A DNA stretch of 64,000 bases from an uncultured Holophagaceae bacterium. Its GTDB lineage: Bacteria; Acidobacteriota; Holophagae; Holophagales; Holophagaceae. Location: positions 124,001 to 188,000 of the forward strand of contig CAIWKE010000036.1 of assembly GCA_903913215.1 (NCBI GenBank), read 5' to 3'. Made by a program: the position numbers and the translations under genes. Below are positions 54,067 to 63,972 of this stretch, in pieces; the stretch's first letter is position 1, and each line of letters begins with the position of its first letter. Below the pieces are notes generated by a model. The model was not told where the DNA came from. It saw only the letters and a list, made by a program, of their open reading frames with translations, and did no database searches.

Positions 54067-54921
54067 ATGCCCGGTCCCACCCAAGTTGAAGCCATCCCCC
54101 GTGGGCTCCCCGGCTTCGTGAGCCTGGTGGGCGCTGGGCCGGGCTGCCCGGACCTCATCACGGTGCGGGGGCTGCGGGCCCTGGAGCGGGCCGAGGTGAT
54201 CCTCTACGACGCCCTGCTGGACCCCTCCTTCCAGGACCTTTTCCCGGCCTCGGCCCTGGTCATTGCCGTCGGCAAGCGCTGCGGGCAGGCCAGCGTCCTC
54301 CAGTCCGAGATCCACCAGCTCCTGCTGCTGCACGCCCGTGCCGGACGCCGGGTGGTGCGTCTCAAGGGGGGCGACCCCCTGGTCTTCGGCCGGGGCGGGG
54401 AGGAGGCCCTGGCCCTGGAGGCTGCGGGCCTGCCCTTCGAAGTCGTCCCCGGCGTGAGCGCCCTGCTGGCTGGGGCTGCCGGAGCTGGGTTTCCCCTCAC
54501 CCACCGGGCGGTGAGCCGCCGCATCACGGTCCTGGAGGGCCACCACCTGCCCGAAACGTCTGCCGCCTGGCGGGACCTGGCGGCCAGCGGCGGCACCCTG
54601 GCGGTCTACATGGGCACCCGCACCTTGCAGGCCCTGGCCGGGAAGCTCCTGGAGCATGGTGCTGCGCCCAATCTGCCCGTGGCCCTGGTGGAAAAGGCCC
54701 AGTGTCCGGGCCAGACCAGCACCTTCTCCACCCTGGCCCATGCCGCCGCCGGGGCTCTGCAGCCCGCCACCGATGGTCCCGGCCTGGTCTTCATCGGCGA
54801 ATCCCTCCACCACCGCTTCCACCCCACCCTGGAGTCCACCCATGAGCCTGTTGCCGCTGTTTCTGGATCTGCGCGGGAAGCGGGTGCTGGTGGTGGGCGG
54901 CGGCAGCGTCGCGCTGGCTAA
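54067..54921 (+). CDS. cobA: Uroporphyrinogen-III C-methyltransferase (SUMT)
   Basis: 284-residue enzyme that makes precorrin-2, the first committed step to siroheme. It has the SUMT signature VSLVGAGPGCPDLITVRGLRAL (from about residue 18), VGKRCG, the second signature VVRLKGGDPLVFGRGGEE and PGVSALLAGAAGAGFPLTHR. The catalytic core ends near residue 255; the last 26 residues (Gly/Arg-rich) are encoded in the 80-base overlap with the next gene and look like frame-shifted reading of its start. First gene of the sulfate-reduction operon, supplying siroheme to the sulfite reductase. CTGGAG six bases before ATG. Confidence 0.95.
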   Translation: MPGPTQVEAIPRGLPGFVSLVGAGPGCPDLITVRGLRALERAEVILYDALLDPSFQDLFPASALVIAVGKRCGQASVLQSEIHQLLLLHARAGRRVVRLKGGDPLVFGRGGEEALALEAAGLPFEVVPGVSALLAGAAGAGFPLTHRAVSRRITVLEGHHLPETSAAWRDLAASGGTLAVYMGTRTLQALAGKLLEHGAAPNLPVALVEKAQCPGQTSTFSTLAHAAAGALQPATDGPGLVFIGESLHHRFHPTLESTHEPVAAVSGSAREAGAGGGRRQRRAG

Positions 54922-55435
54922 GCTGCGGGCCCTGGCGCCCACAGGATGCAGCGTGAGGGCCGTGTCCCTGAGCTTCACTCCAGCCTGCCTCGAGGCTCTG
55001 GCGGGCTTCGAGCTGGATCTGCAGGAGCGGGCGTTTCAGCCGACAGATCTAGACGGGGTGCACCTGGTCATCAGCGCCACCAACGATCCGGCGGCCAACG
55101 CTCAGGTGGCAGAGCAGACCCGGGCCCGGGGCCTCTGGCTCAACGCGGTGGATGACGTGGCCTCCTGCGATGCGCTGTTTCCCAGCATCCTGCGCCGAGG
55201 GCCCTTCGTGGCGGCCATTTCCACCGAGGGTGCGTTCGCGGGCCTGAGCCGGGTGCTGCGCGAGGCCCTGGAGGCCCTGGTGCCTGAGGCCGCGGTCCCG
55301 GACTTCGAGGCCCTGGTCCAGTTCCGCCAGCAGCTCAAGCAGAGCCTGCCCGATCCCGAACGCCGCGCCACCGTTCTGCGCGAACTGCTCCGCCAGCTCC
55401 AGCAGGATGTCCTGCCCGCCGAGGTCCACTCATGA
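54842..55435 (+). CDS. Precorrin-2 dehydrogenase / sirohydrochlorin ferrochelatase-type protein
   Basis: 197-residue NAD-dependent enzyme equal to the N-terminal part of CysG: MSLLPLFLDLRGKRVLVVGGGSVALAK is the Rossmann motif, followed by LVISATNDPAANAQVAEQ and LWLNAVDDVASCDALFPSI. It oxidizes precorrin-2 to sirohydrochlorin and may insert iron, although the C-terminal dimerization part is short. In enterobacteria this and SUMT are one CysG protein; here the order is reversed, with separate overlapping genes. Its stop overlaps the sulfite reductase start by four bases. Confidence 0.9.
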   Translation: MSLLPLFLDLRGKRVLVVGGGSVALAKLRALAPTGCSVRAVSLSFTPACLEALAGFELDLQERAFQPTDLDGVHLVISATNDPAANAQVAEQTRARGLWLNAVDDVASCDALFPSILRRGPFVAAISTEGAFAGLSRVLREALEALVPEAAVPDFEALVQFRQQLKQSLPDPERRATVLRELLRQLQQDVLPAEVHS

Positions 55436-57078
55436 GCACGCCGACCCTGCATCCCATCGAGACCCTCAAGGCCGAGTCCAAGCACCTGCGCGGAAACCTG
55501 GCCGAGGAGCTGGCCAGCCCCGACCCCTCGTTTTCCAAGGACGGCCAGACCCTGGTGAAGTTCCACGGCTTCTACGAGCAGAAGGAGCGTGGCGCATCGG
55601 AGAAGCCCCCGATCCTGATGCTGCGGGGCCGCATCCCCGGTGGGCGCCTCAGCGCGGCTCAGTACCTGGCCTGGGACGAGCTGGCGGACCGCTACGGTGA
55701 CAGCACCCTGCGCCTCACCTCGCGCCAGAGCATCGAGCTGCATGGCGTCCTCAAGGGCGACCTGAAGGCCACCCTGCAGGGCCTTCATGCCGCCCTGCAG
55801 ACCACCAAGGGGGCCTGTGGGGACGTGGTCCGCACCGTGACTCAGGCCCCCAATCCCTGGCTGCGCCCGGACCTGGCCCAGCTGGACGCCGTGGTGGACC
55901 GGCTGGCCGCCCACTTTGCGGCGGTGTCCAACGCTTATGCCGAACTCTGGCTGGACGGCGAGCAGGTGAATCCCGAAAAAGAGGTGGAGTGGAACTTCGG
56001 TGCCAGCTATCTGCCCCGCAAGTTCAAGTTCAGCGTCACCGTGGCGGGCGAGAATCTGGTGGACCTCTACACCAACGATATGGGCCTGGCCGCCACCTTT
56101 GCCAGCGATGGGTGCCTGGACGGCTTCTTCGTGGTGGCCGGGGGCGGCATGGGCATGTCCCACGGCGACGACACCACCTTCCCCCGCGTGGCGGACCTGC
56201 TTGGTTGGATCCCCGAGGCGGCGCTCCTTGCCGTGGCCGAGGCCGTCGTGGGCGTGCACCGGGACGAGGGCAACCGGGGCGACCGCAAGCGGGCCCGCCT
56301 CAAATACGTCATCGCCAATAAGGGCCTCGCCTGGTTCAAGGCGGAGGTGGAGGCCCGCGCCGGGCTGGTCTTCGAGCACGGCCGCCTGCCGGCCTGGAAT
56401 ACGTCGTCGGTGCTGGGCTGGCTGGATCGCACGGACGGCAGCCTGGCCCTGGGCCTGTCGATTCCCGCGGGGCGCATCGCCGGGGCCCGCAAGGCGGCTC
56501 TGAAGGAACTCATCGCCACCTTTGAACCGGGCCTGCAGTTGAGCCCCGACCAGGACCTCATCCTCCTGGGCCTGCGCCGCGAGGACCTGGTCGCCGTGGA
56601 AGCCCTCTTCGCCCGCCACGGCCAGCCGCTGGTGGCGCCGGATCCCCTGGCCTCCCGGGCCATGGCCTGCGTGGCGCTGCCCCTCTGCGGCATGGCCCTC
56701 ACCGAAGGGGAGCGGGCCCTGCCCAGCTACCTCGATGTGGTGCGCGGCGCCCTGGAGCGTCAGGGCCTCGGGGGCCGGGGTCTCATCTTCCGAGTCACCG
56801 GCTGCGCCAACGGCTGCGCCCGGCCCTACACCGCAGAGCTGGCCCTGGTGGGCCAGACCGCCAAGAGCTACGCGTTGTATGTGGGCGGCGATCCCGAGGG
56901 CACACGCCTGGGCTTCCCCGTGACGCACAAGTTGGAAGTGGAGCACCTGCCTCAGGCACTGGATCGCCTGTTCGGCGCCTGGGCCGTGGCCGGTGCCACC
57001 GAGGCCTTCGGCGACTTCGCCCACCGGACCGGGGCGGAGGCCCTGCGGGCCCTTCTGGAGACCGGAGCCCAAGCATGA
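55432..57078 (+). CDS. cysI: Nitrite/sulfite reductase hemoprotein
   Basis: 548-residue siroheme and [4Fe-4S] reductase converting sulfite to sulfide by six electrons. The twofold repeat of the family is seen (TLRLTSRQSIELHGV in the first half; GLIFRVTGCANGC in the second). Cluster ligands are Cys413 and Cys419 (CVALPLC) and Cys458 and Cys462 (CANGC). A nitrite reductase role cannot be excluded from sequence alone, but the operon with cysH, cysD and cysN makes sulfite the likely substrate. No CysJ flavoprotein gene is near, suggesting ferredoxin as the electron donor. Confidence 0.93.
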   Translation: MSTPTLHPIETLKAESKHLRGNLAEELASPDPSFSKDGQTLVKFHGFYEQKERGASEKPPILMLRGRIPGGRLSAAQYLAWDELADRYGDSTLRLTSRQSIELHGVLKGDLKATLQGLHAALQTTKGACGDVVRTVTQAPNPWLRPDLAQLDAVVDRLAAHFAAVSNAYAELWLDGEQVNPEKEVEWNFGASYLPRKFKFSVTVAGENLVDLYTNDMGLAATFASDGCLDGFFVVAGGGMGMSHGDDTTFPRVADLLGWIPEAALLAVAEAVVGVHRDEGNRGDRKRARLKYVIANKGLAWFKAEVEARAGLVFEHGRLPAWNTSSVLGWLDRTDGSLALGLSIPAGRIAGARKAALKELIATFEPGLQLSPDQDLILLGLRREDLVAVEALFARHGQPLVAPDPLASRAMACVALPLCGMALTEGERALPSYLDVVRGALERQGLGGRGLIFRVTGCANGCARPYTAELALVGQTAKSYALYVGGDPEGTRLGFPVTHKLEVEHLPQALDRLFGAWAVAGATEAFGDFAHRTGAEALRALLETGAQA

Positions 57079-57782
57079 CCACCTTCCCCCAGCCACCCCC
57101 GGGCCTGGAGGCCCAGGCCCTCGTGCAGTGGGCCGCCGACACCTTTCGCGAAGACCTGGCCCTGGCCTGCAGCGCCGGGGTCGAAGACAGCGTCCTGGTG
57201 CACTTGGCGGCCCAGACGGGGCACCGAGTCCGCGTTTTCATGCTCGACACTGGCCGCCTCCACCCGGAGACCCACGAGACGTTTGACCGGCTGCGCCTGA
57301 GTTATCCCCAGCTGCGCTTCGAGGTCTACAGCCCCGAGGCCGATGAGGTAGAAGCTCTGGTGGCGGGGCAGGGGCTCTTCGGCTTCCGGGATAGCCTGGT
57401 GGCCCGCCACACCTGCTGCGAGGTGCGCAAGCTGGCGCCCCTGCGTCGGGCTCTGGCGGGCTCCCGCGCCTGGCTTACGGGCCTGCGCCGGGAGCAGAGC
57501 CCCACCCGCGCGGACCTGCTGGCGACGGAGCCCGACGGGGGCAGCCCCGAGCGCCTCAAGGTCGCGCCCCTCCTGGACTGGGATCTCGCCCGCACCTGGG
57601 CCTTCGTCTCGAAGCACCACATCCCCACCCATCCCCTGCATCAGGCGGGCTTCCCCTCCATCGGCTGCGCCCCCTGCACCCGCGCCATCGAGCCTGGCGA
57701 GGATCTTCGCGCGGGCCGCTGGTGGTGGGAGCGCCCGGAGCACAAGGAATGCGGCCTCCACAACCGACCTGGGAAAGCCTGA
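57075..57782 (+). CDS. cysH: Adenylyl-sulfate (APS) reductase, thioredoxin-dependent
   Basis: 235-residue reductase of activated sulfate to sulfite. It carries both Cys pairs that bind a [4Fe-4S] cluster, Cys114-Cys115 (HTCCEVRKLAPL) and Cys198/Cys201 (GCAPCTR), which mark the APS-type rather than the cluster-free PAPS-type. The catalytic C-terminal KECGLH is present. Also seen are the nucleotide loop CSAGVEDSVLVH and RPGEDLRAGRWWWE-like segment. No cysC kinase gene is in the window, which agrees with use of APS. Overlaps the sulfite reductase gene by ATGA. Confidence 0.94.
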   Translation: MTTFPQPPPGLEAQALVQWAADTFREDLALACSAGVEDSVLVHLAAQTGHRVRVFMLDTGRLHPETHETFDRLRLSYPQLRFEVYSPEADEVEALVAGQGLFGFRDSLVARHTCCEVRKLAPLRRALAGSRAWLTGLRREQSPTRADLLATEPDGGSPERLKVAPLLDWDLARTWAFVSKHHIPTHPLHQAGFPSIGCAPCTRAIEPGEDLRAGRWWWERPEHKECGLHNRPGKA

Positions 57783-57784
57783 CC

Positions 57785-58690
57785 ATGACGCAGACTCTGA
57801 CGCACCTCGAAGCCCTGGAGGCCGAGGCCATCCACATCCTGCGGGAGGTGGCGGGCCAGTGCCAGAACCCGGCCCTGCTCTTCAGCGGCGGCAAGGACAG
57901 CCTCGTGCTGCTGCGCCTGGCGGAAAAGGCCTTCCGGCCCTGCCGCTTCCCCTTTCCTCTGCTGCACATCGACACTGGCCACAACTACCCCGAGGTGATC
58001 GCCTTCCGTGATCAGCGGGCTGCGGAGCTGGGCGAGAAGCTCATCGTCCGTAACCTGGAGGACAGTATGAAGGCCGGGAGCATCGTGCTCCGTCATCCGG
58101 GTGAAAGCCGCAACCGCCACCAGAGCGTGACCCTGCTGGAGGCCGTGGCGGAGTTCCAGTTCGACTGCCTCATCGGCGGCGCCCGCCGGGACGAAGAGAA
58201 AGCCCGGGCCAAGGAGCGCATCTTCAGCTTTCGTGACGAGTTCGGCCAGTGGGATCCCAAGCACCAGCGACCGGAGCTGTGGAACCTTTACAACGCCCGC
58301 ATCCACCCCGGTGAGCACATCCGTGCCTTCCCCATCTCCAACTGGACAGAGCTGGATGTCTGGCAGTACATCGCCCAGGAGGAGCTGGAACTGCCCTCCA
58401 TCTACTTCGCCCACCACCGCGAGGTGGTGGTGCTGTCCGGCGGCGCCCTGCTGCCCGTGACACCCCTGACGCCCGTCCCCGCTGGGGCCCAGTCCGTGTG
58501 GCGCAGCGTCCGCTTCCGCACCGTGGGGGACATCAGCTGCACGGCGCCGGTGCTCAGCGAGGCCACCACCCTGGACGCCATCGTCAAGGAGACGGCCACC
58601 ACCGAGATCACCGAGCGGGGCGCCACCCGCCTGGACGACCAGACCTCGGAAGCCTCCATGGAACAGCGTAAGAAGGAAGGGTACTTCTGA
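57785..58690 (+). CDS. cysD: Sulfate adenylyltransferase subunit 2
   Basis: 301-residue catalytic subunit of ATP sulfurylase. The PP-loop FSGGKDSLVLLRLAEKAF, the DTGHNYPEVIAFRD segment and a C-terminal ...RKKEGYF are standard. It activates sulfate to APS using energy from GTP hydrolysis by CysN. Start ATG 57785 (MTQTLTHLEALEAE), two bases after the cysH stop; the stop TGA and the cysN ATG share one base (TGATG), so the pair is translationally coupled. Confidence 0.96.
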   Translation: MTQTLTHLEALEAEAIHILREVAGQCQNPALLFSGGKDSLVLLRLAEKAFRPCRFPFPLLHIDTGHNYPEVIAFRDQRAAELGEKLIVRNLEDSMKAGSIVLRHPGESRNRHQSVTLLEAVAEFQFDCLIGGARRDEEKARAKERIFSFRDEFGQWDPKHQRPELWNLYNARIHPGEHIRAFPISNWTELDVWQYIAQEELELPSIYFAHHREVVVLSGGALLPVTPLTPVPAGAQSVWRSVRFRTVGDISCTAPVLSEATTLDAIVKETATTEITERGATRLDDQTSEASMEQRKKEGYF

Positions 58691-59979
58691 TGACCACGGA
58701 TGCCTTACTCCCGACCTTGACCGACCACGGCCTCCTCCGCTTCCTCACCTGCGGAAGCGTGGACGATGGCAAGAGTACCCTCATCGGCCGCCTGCTCTAT
58801 GACAGCAAGGCCATCCTGGCGGATGCCCTGGATGCCTTGGCCGTGTCCAGCCGCAAGCGGGGCCTTGAGGAAGTGGACCTCTCGTTGCTCACGGACGGAC
58901 TGGTGGCCGAGCGCGAGCAGGGCATCACCATCGACGTGGCCTACCGCTACTTCAGCACCGGCACCCGCAAGTACATCCTGGCGGACACGCCGGGCCATGA
59001 GCAGTACACCCGGAACATGGTGACCGGGGCCTCCACCGCGGACCTGGCCATCGTGCTCATCGATGCCCGTCGGGGGGTCCTGTCCCAGACTCGGCGCCAC
59101 ATGACCCTGGCGCACCTCATGGGTATCCGCCACGTCGTGGTGGCCATCAACAAGATGGATCTGGTGGGCTACGACGAGGCCGTCTTCCAGAGCATCCGCA
59201 GCGACGTGGAAGGCCTGGCCCGGAAGCTGGAACTGCCTGACCTCCACTACCTTCCCCTGTCCGCTCTCAAGGGCGACATGGTGGTGGAGCGCGGAGAGCA
59301 CCTCGATTGGTACACCGGCCCCACCCTCATGGCCCTGCTGGAGGGTGTGGAGTTGGGCCTCGAGGACCTGGAGGCGCCCTTCCGCTTTCCTGTGCAGCTG
59401 GTCTGCCGCCCCCGCAGCAGCTCCCACCCGGACTACCGGGGCTACCAGGGCCGCATCGAAAGCGGCTCCGTGGCCCGGGGCGATGTGGTGACCATCCTGC
59501 CCTCAGGCACTCGCACCACCGTGCGCCGAGTGGAGCTCTTCGGCCGCGACCTGGACCGGGGCGTGGTGGGCCAGAGCGTGACCCTGCACCTGGACGACGA
59601 GGTGGACATCAGCCGCGGCGACCTCATCGCCGGGGCCGTGGGCGCTCCGGCCCGCAGCCGGGACCTGAACGCCACCCTCTGCTGGCTTGACGAGCGTCCC
59701 CTGGATCCGATGAGCCGCCTGGTGCTGCGCCACGGCACCCGGGAGGTGCGCGCCAAGGTGACCGCCATCCTGGGCCGCCTGGACCTCCAGGCCCTGGAGT
59801 CCCTGCCCGCCGAGGAGCTGCGCATGAACGACATCGCCACCGTGAGCCTGCGCCTCCAGCAGCCCATCGCCGCCGATCCCCATTCCTGGGTCCGCAACGG
59901 CGGCACCTTCATCCTCATCGACGAAGCCACCCACGCCACCGTTGCCGCGGGGCTGGTACTGGCGCAGGAGACGTACTAG
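58690..59979 (+). CDS. cysN: Sulfate adenylyltransferase subunit 1 (GTPase)
   Basis: 429-residue EF-Tu-like GTPase driving APS formation with CysD. G1 GSVDDGKST, G2 region EREQGITIDVAYRYF, G3 DTPGHEQYTRNM, G4 NKMD and two beta-barrel domains are present. It lacks a C-terminal CysC (APS kinase) domain, consistent with the APS-type CysH in the same operon. Last gene of the reduction operon; a 315-base repeat-rich gap follows before the sulfate transporter genes. Confidence 0.96.
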   Translation: MTTDALLPTLTDHGLLRFLTCGSVDDGKSTLIGRLLYDSKAILADALDALAVSSRKRGLEEVDLSLLTDGLVAEREQGITIDVAYRYFSTGTRKYILADTPGHEQYTRNMVTGASTADLAIVLIDARRGVLSQTRRHMTLAHLMGIRHVVVAINKMDLVGYDEAVFQSIRSDVEGLARKLELPDLHYLPLSALKGDMVVERGEHLDWYTGPTLMALLEGVELGLEDLEAPFRFPVQLVCRPRSSSHPDYRGYQGRIESGSVARGDVVTILPSGTRTTVRRVELFGRDLDRGVVGQSVTLHLDDEVDISRGDLIAGAVGAPARSRDLNATLCWLDERPLDPMSRLVLRHGTREVRAKVTAILGRLDLQALESLPAEELRMNDIATVSLRLQQPIAADPHSWVRNGGTFILIDEATHATVAAGLVLAQETY

Positions 59980-60294
59980 TGATTTGGAAAAGAAAAAACT
60001 GATCCACCACGAAGACTCGAAGACTCGAAAAAAAAACAAGAAATGAAGACATAAAGAAAAGCAGAACTGCTCTCCACCAAGACACCAGGGCACCAAGGAA
60101 AAGCAAGAAGGGGTCTCCCAGATATCGGTGTCCTTCCTCTGCGCTCTCTGCGTTCTCTGCGGTTAAACAGCTTTTCAATCCAACAGGAGTCCCCATGACC
60201 GATAGCTGTCGCCACTGCTGATGGACTCACCCTGCCTTATTCTCTCTGCGCTCTCAGCGTTCTCTGTGGTTGATCTTTTTCTTTTGGAATTCTC
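59980..60294. repeat. Repeat-rich 315-base gap between sulfate operon halves
   Basis: No gene is seen. The left part (about 59999-60111) carries CACGAAGACTCGAAGACTCG and CCACCAAGACACCAGGGCAC modules of the ACCAAG family. The right part has two direct copies of CTCTGCGCTCTCTGCGTTCT (about 60137-60167) and CTCTGCGCTCTCAGCGTTCT (about 60243-60272), the GCAGAG family seen at 21331-21413. A promoter for the transporter may lie between them. Frames such as AENAESAE here are not proteins. Confidence 0.7.
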
Positions 60295-61290
60295 ATGAAA
60301 AGCTCGTTCAAACTCCTCGTTCTTCTCGCTGCGCTGGGCTCACTGGCCCAGGCTCAGGTGAAGCTTCTGAATGTTTCCTACGACCCCACGCGGGAGCTGT
60401 ACCAGGCGCTCAACCCGGTGTTCGCGGCGCAGTGGAAGGCCAAGACGGGCCAGGTCGTCACCATCTCCCAGTCCCATGGGGGCTCGGGCAAGCAGGCCCG
60501 CTCGGTCATCGACGGGCTGCCTGCGGATGTGGTGACCCTGGCCCTGGCCCACGACATCGACGCCTTGGCTTCGCAGCGGCAGCTGCTTCCTGCGGATTGG
60601 CAGAAGCGCCTGCCGGGCAACAGCGCGCCCTACCTGTCCACCATCGTTTTCCTGGTGCGGGCGGGCAATCCCAAGGGCATCCACGACTGGAATGACCTGC
60701 TGAAGCCCGGCGTCCAGATCATCACGCCTAATCCCAAGACCAGCGGCGGTGCCCGCTGGAACTACCTGGCGGCCTGGGGCCAGGCCTTGAAGCAGAAGGG
60801 CGGTTCGGAAGCCAAGGCCCGCACCTATGTGACGGAACTCTTCAAGCGGGTGCCCGTGCTGGACAGCGGGGCCCGGGGCGCTACCACCACCTTCGTGGAG
60901 CGGGGCCTGGGCGATGTGCTGCTGGCCTGGGAGAACGAGGGCCTGCTGGTGACCGAGGGCACGGGCAAGGGCAAGTTCGAGGTGGTGCTGCCTTCCAGCA
61001 GCATCCTGGCTGAGCCCACCGTGGCCTGGGTGGACAAGGTGGTGCAGAAGAAGGGCACCGCCGCCGTGGCCAAGGCCTACCTGGAATTCCTCTACACCCC
61101 TGAGGCCCAGGCCATCATCGCCCAGAATGGCTACCGTCCCTCGGATCCCAAGGCCCTAGCCAAGGCCGGAGCGAAGTTTCCGAAGCTGAAGCTGTTCACC
61201 ATTGCCGAGGTGTTCGGCGGCTGGGACCGCGCCCATGAAGCCCACTTCAAGGACGGCGGCAGCTTCGATCAGATCGTGGGCCAGAAGTGA
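60295..61290 (+). CDS. sbp: Sulfate ABC transporter substrate-binding protein
   Basis: 331-residue periplasmic sulfate/thiosulfate receptor. Signal peptide (about 1-20, ending LGSLAQA), then the family sequence [44 protein letters not shown], the sulfate loops [10 protein letters not shown] and [24 protein letters not shown]. First gene of the transporter unit; the stop overlaps the GTG of cysT by four bases. The ribosome site before ATG 60295 is weak, which may mean lower expression or an unusual leader. Confidence 0.95.
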   Translation: MKSSFKLLVLLAALGSLAQAQVKLLNVSYDPTRELYQALNPVFAAQWKAKTGQVVTISQSHGGSGKQARSVIDGLPADVVTLALAHDIDALASQRQLLPADWQKRLPGNSAPYLSTIVFLVRAGNPKGIHDWNDLLKPGVQIITPNPKTSGGARWNYLAAWGQALKQKGGSEAKARTYVTELFKRVPVLDSGARGATTTFVERGLGDVLLAWENEGLLVTEGTGKGKFEVVLPSSSILAEPTVAWVDKVVQKKGTAAVAKAYLEFLYTPEAQAIIAQNGYRPSDPKALAKAGAKFPKLKLFTIAEVFGGWDRAHEAHFKDGGSFDQIVGQK

Positions 61291-62093
61291 GCTTCACCCG
61301 CCGTCCCGGGTTTGGCCTCAGCCTGGGCGTGACCCTGCTGGGGACGAGCCTGATGGTCCTCCTGCCTCTGGCGGGCCTGGCCCTCAAGGCCGCGCACGCC
61401 AAGCCGGGGACCTTCGCGGCGGTGCTCAGCAGTCCGCGCATCCAGACGGCCTGCCTGTTCAGCCTGGGGGCCGCCCTGGCGGCGGCCCTCTTCAATCTGG
61501 TTTGGGGCACCCTCATCGCCTGGGTGCTGGTGCGCTATCCCTTCCCGGGGCGGCGTCTGGCGGATGCCCTGGTGGACCTGCCCTTCGCCCTGCCCACGGC
61601 GGTGGCGGGGCTCACCCTGGCCTCGCTCTACGGGCCCAAGGGCTGGCTCGGCCACCTGCTCCCCTTCCCCCTGGTCTACAACCGCCTGGGTGTAGTGCTG
61701 GCCCTCAGCTTCGTGAGCCTGCCCTTCATGGTCCGCAGCATCCAGCCCGTGCTCGAGGAGCTGCCCCGGGACATGGAGGAGGCCGCTGCCTGCCTGGGCG
61801 CCTCCCGCTGGGCCACGCTGCGGCGCGTGGTGCTACCTCAGCTGCTGCCGGCCATCCTCAGCGGCTTCGCGCTCTCCTTCGCGCGGGCCGTGGGAGAGTA
61901 CGGCAGCGTGGTCTTCATATCCGGCAATCTCCCCTTCAAGACGGAAATCGCGCCCCTGCTCATCGTGGTGAAGCTGGAGCAGTACGACTACGACGGGGCC
62001 GTGGCGCTGGCCGTCATCATGCTGGGCGTTTCGCTCCTGGTGCTCACCAGCATCCACTTCCTGAACCGCCTGGGGAGCCGCCGCCATGTCTGA
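61287..62093 (+). CDS. cysT: Sulfate ABC transporter permease CysT
   Basis: 268-residue inner-membrane subunit with about six helices. The binding-protein-dependent transport motif [25 protein letters not shown] (about residues 155-180) is the contact to CysA. Starts at GTG 61287, overlapping sbp; the eight-base overlap with cysW supports coupled translation. The first permease after the binding-protein gene, hence CysT (CysU). Confidence 0.94.
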   Translation: MSFTRRPGFGLSLGVTLLGTSLMVLLPLAGLALKAAHAKPGTFAAVLSSPRIQTACLFSLGAALAAALFNLVWGTLIAWVLVRYPFPGRRLADALVDLPFALPTAVAGLTLASLYGPKGWLGHLLPFPLVYNRLGVVLALSFVSLPFMVRSIQPVLEELPRDMEEAAACLGASRWATLRRVVLPQLLPAILSGFALSFARAVGEYGSVVFISGNLPFKTEIAPLLIVVKLEQYDYDGAVALAVIMLGVSLLVLTSIHFLNRLGSRRHV

Positions 62094-62934
62094 GCCCCGC
62101 GTTCCCGCCCTGGGTGTGGGTGAGCCCCGCTGGCTGCGCTGGAGCCTCACGGCCCTGACTGTGGTCTTCCTGCTGGTGTTTCTGGTGCTGCCCTTGGTGA
62201 ACATCTTCCATGCGGCCTTCTCTGAGGGCTGGCGCGTATTCATGGCCAGCCTTCACGATGAGAACGCCGCCCTGGCCATCCGCCTGAGCCTCATCAGCAC
62301 GGTCTCGGCGGTGCTCATCAGTGGCGTCTTCGGGCTGGCGGCGGCCTGGCTCCTGGGCCGCCACCGCATCCCCGGCCACGGCTTCTGGGTGGCGGTGCTG
62401 GACCTGCCCTTCGCCATCTCACCCGTGGTGGCGGGCCTCATGTTCGTGCTGCTCTTCGGCCTGGGCGGCTGGTTCGGCCCCTGGCTGGATCGCCACGGCT
62501 ATCAGCTCATCTTCGCCAAGCCCGGCATTGTGCTGGTCACGGCCTTCGTCACCTTCCCCTTCGTGGCCCGGGAGCTGCTGCCCCTGGTGCAGGCCCTGGG
62601 CCCCGAGGCGGAGGAGGCCGCCAAGCTGCTGGGGGCCAGCCCCTGGCAGACCTTCTGGCGCGTGACCCTGCCTGCCCTGAAGTGGGGCCTGCTCTACGGC
62701 GTCATCCTTTGCGCGAGCCGCGCCATGGGCGAGTTCGGCGCTGTGAGCGTGGTAAGTGGCCACATCCGCGGCGAGACCATGACCCTGCCCCTGCACATCG
62801 AGGCGGTCTACAACGAGTACCAGTTCGGCGCCGCCTTCGCCTGCGCCAGCCTCCTGAGCCTCATGGCCCTGGTGAGCCTGGGCCTCAAATCCTTCGTCGG
62901 GTGGCGCGCGCGCCGGGAACGGGAGTCCGCATGA
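62086..62934 (+). CDS. cysW: Sulfate ABC transporter permease CysW
   Basis: 282-residue inner-membrane subunit with six helices. The coupling motif [23 protein letters not shown] is present, and family-specific [22 protein letters not shown] is highly conserved in CysW. Overlaps cysT by eight bases and cysA by four (ATGA). Confidence 0.95.
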   Translation: MSEPRVPALGVGEPRWLRWSLTALTVVFLLVFLVLPLVNIFHAAFSEGWRVFMASLHDENAALAIRLSLISTVSAVLISGVFGLAAAWLLGRHRIPGHGFWVAVLDLPFAISPVVAGLMFVLLFGLGGWFGPWLDRHGYQLIFAKPGIVLVTAFVTFPFVARELLPLVQALGPEAEEAAKLLGASPWQTFWRVTLPALKWGLLYGVILCASRAMGEFGAVSVVSGHIRGETMTLPLHIEAVYNEYQFGAAFACASLLSLMALVSLGLKSFVGWRARRERESA

Positions 62935-63923
62935 GCATCGAAGTCCGCAATCTGTCGAAGCGTCTGGGCGGCAAGACCATCCTGGATCATGTGGACCTGG
63001 AGATCCCCGAGGGCGGCCTGGTGGCGCTGCTGGGGCCCAGCGGCTCGGGCAAGACCACGCTGCTGCGGGTCATCGCGGGGCTGGAGACGCCCGACGAGGG
63101 CGAGGTGCTGGTGCGGGGTGAGGCGAGCACAGCCCAGCGGCCCCAGGACCGGAACGTGGGCTTCGTATTCCAGCACTACGCGCTGTTCCCCCACATGAGC
63201 GTGCGCCAGAACATCGCCTTCGGCCTGGACGTGAAGCCCCGGGCTCAGCGGCCCTCCCGGGACATCATCCGCGCCCGGGTGGACGAGCTGCTGGCGCTCA
63301 TCCAGCTGGACAGCTACGGCCACCGCCTGCCTGCAGAGCTGAGTGGGGGCCAGCGCCAGCGGGTGGCCCTGGCCCGGGCCCTGGCCGTGGAACCCAAGGT
63401 GCTGCTCCTGGACGAGCCCTTTGGGGCCCTGGACGCCCAAGTCCGCGCCGAGCTGCGCCAGTGGCTCCGTCGCCTGCACGATGTCTCCAAGGTCACCACG
63501 GTGCTGGTCACCCACGATCAGGAGGAGGCCATGGAAGTGGCCGACACCGTGGCGGTCATGAACAAGGCCCGCATTGAGCAGGTTGGCCATCCCCGGGACA
63601 TCTACGACCACCCCGCCACGGCCTTCGTGGCCCGCTTCGTGGGCCAGATGAACCAGCTCCATCAGGTGCCCGGCGGCACGGCCTTCGCCCGCCCCCACGA
63701 GATGGAGCTGAGCCTGGATCCGGCTGCTGGCGAGCCCGCCCAGGTGGTGAGTCTGTTGGCCATGGGGCCCCTTGCTCGGTTGCGCCTGCAGGAAGCCTCA
63801 GGCCGGGAGCTGGAGGTGCAATTGGGTTGGGAGCGCCTGGCCCAGCTCCAGCTCAAGGAGGGAAGCCCCGTCTACGTGCGGGCCGGACGGGTGCAGATCC
63901 TCCAAGAGGAATACAGCATCTAG
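62931..63923 (+). CDS. cysA: Sulfate ABC transporter ATP-binding protein
   Basis: 330-residue ATPase. Walker [10 protein letters not shown] (about residue 35), Q-loop in [14 protein letters not shown] signature [15 protein letters not shown], Walker [13 protein letters not shown] and switch His in [10 protein letters not shown] are all intact. The C-terminal part (about 240-330) is a short TOBE-like regulatory domain. Start ATG 62931 ([13 protein letters not shown]); the longer upstream frame is a shadow of cysW. Confidence 0.95.
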   Translation: MSIEVRNLSKRLGGKTILDHVDLEIPEGGLVALLGPSGSGKTTLLRVIAGLETPDEGEVLVRGEASTAQRPQDRNVGFVFQHYALFPHMSVRQNIAFGLDVKPRAQRPSRDIIRARVDELLALIQLDSYGHRLPAELSGGQRQRVALARALAVEPKVLLLDEPFGALDAQVRAELRQWLRRLHDVSKVTTVLVTHDQEEAMEVADTVAVMNKARIEQVGHPRDIYDHPATAFVARFVGQMNQLHQVPGGTAFARPHEMELSLDPAAGEPAQVVSLLAMGPLARLRLQEASGRELEVQLGWERLAQLQLKEGSPVYVRAGRVQILQEEYSI

Positions 63924-63972
63924 AATGAAGCTGCCGCCGTCCTCCGCTGCCCGGTTCGCCCTGGAGTCCTCC

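Noticed and set aside
59915-60230. Small frames in the sulfate gap reading AENAESAEEG and the like
   Set aside because: These arise from intergenic GCAGAG repeats and are known to be falsely annotated as proteins; there is no ribosome site.
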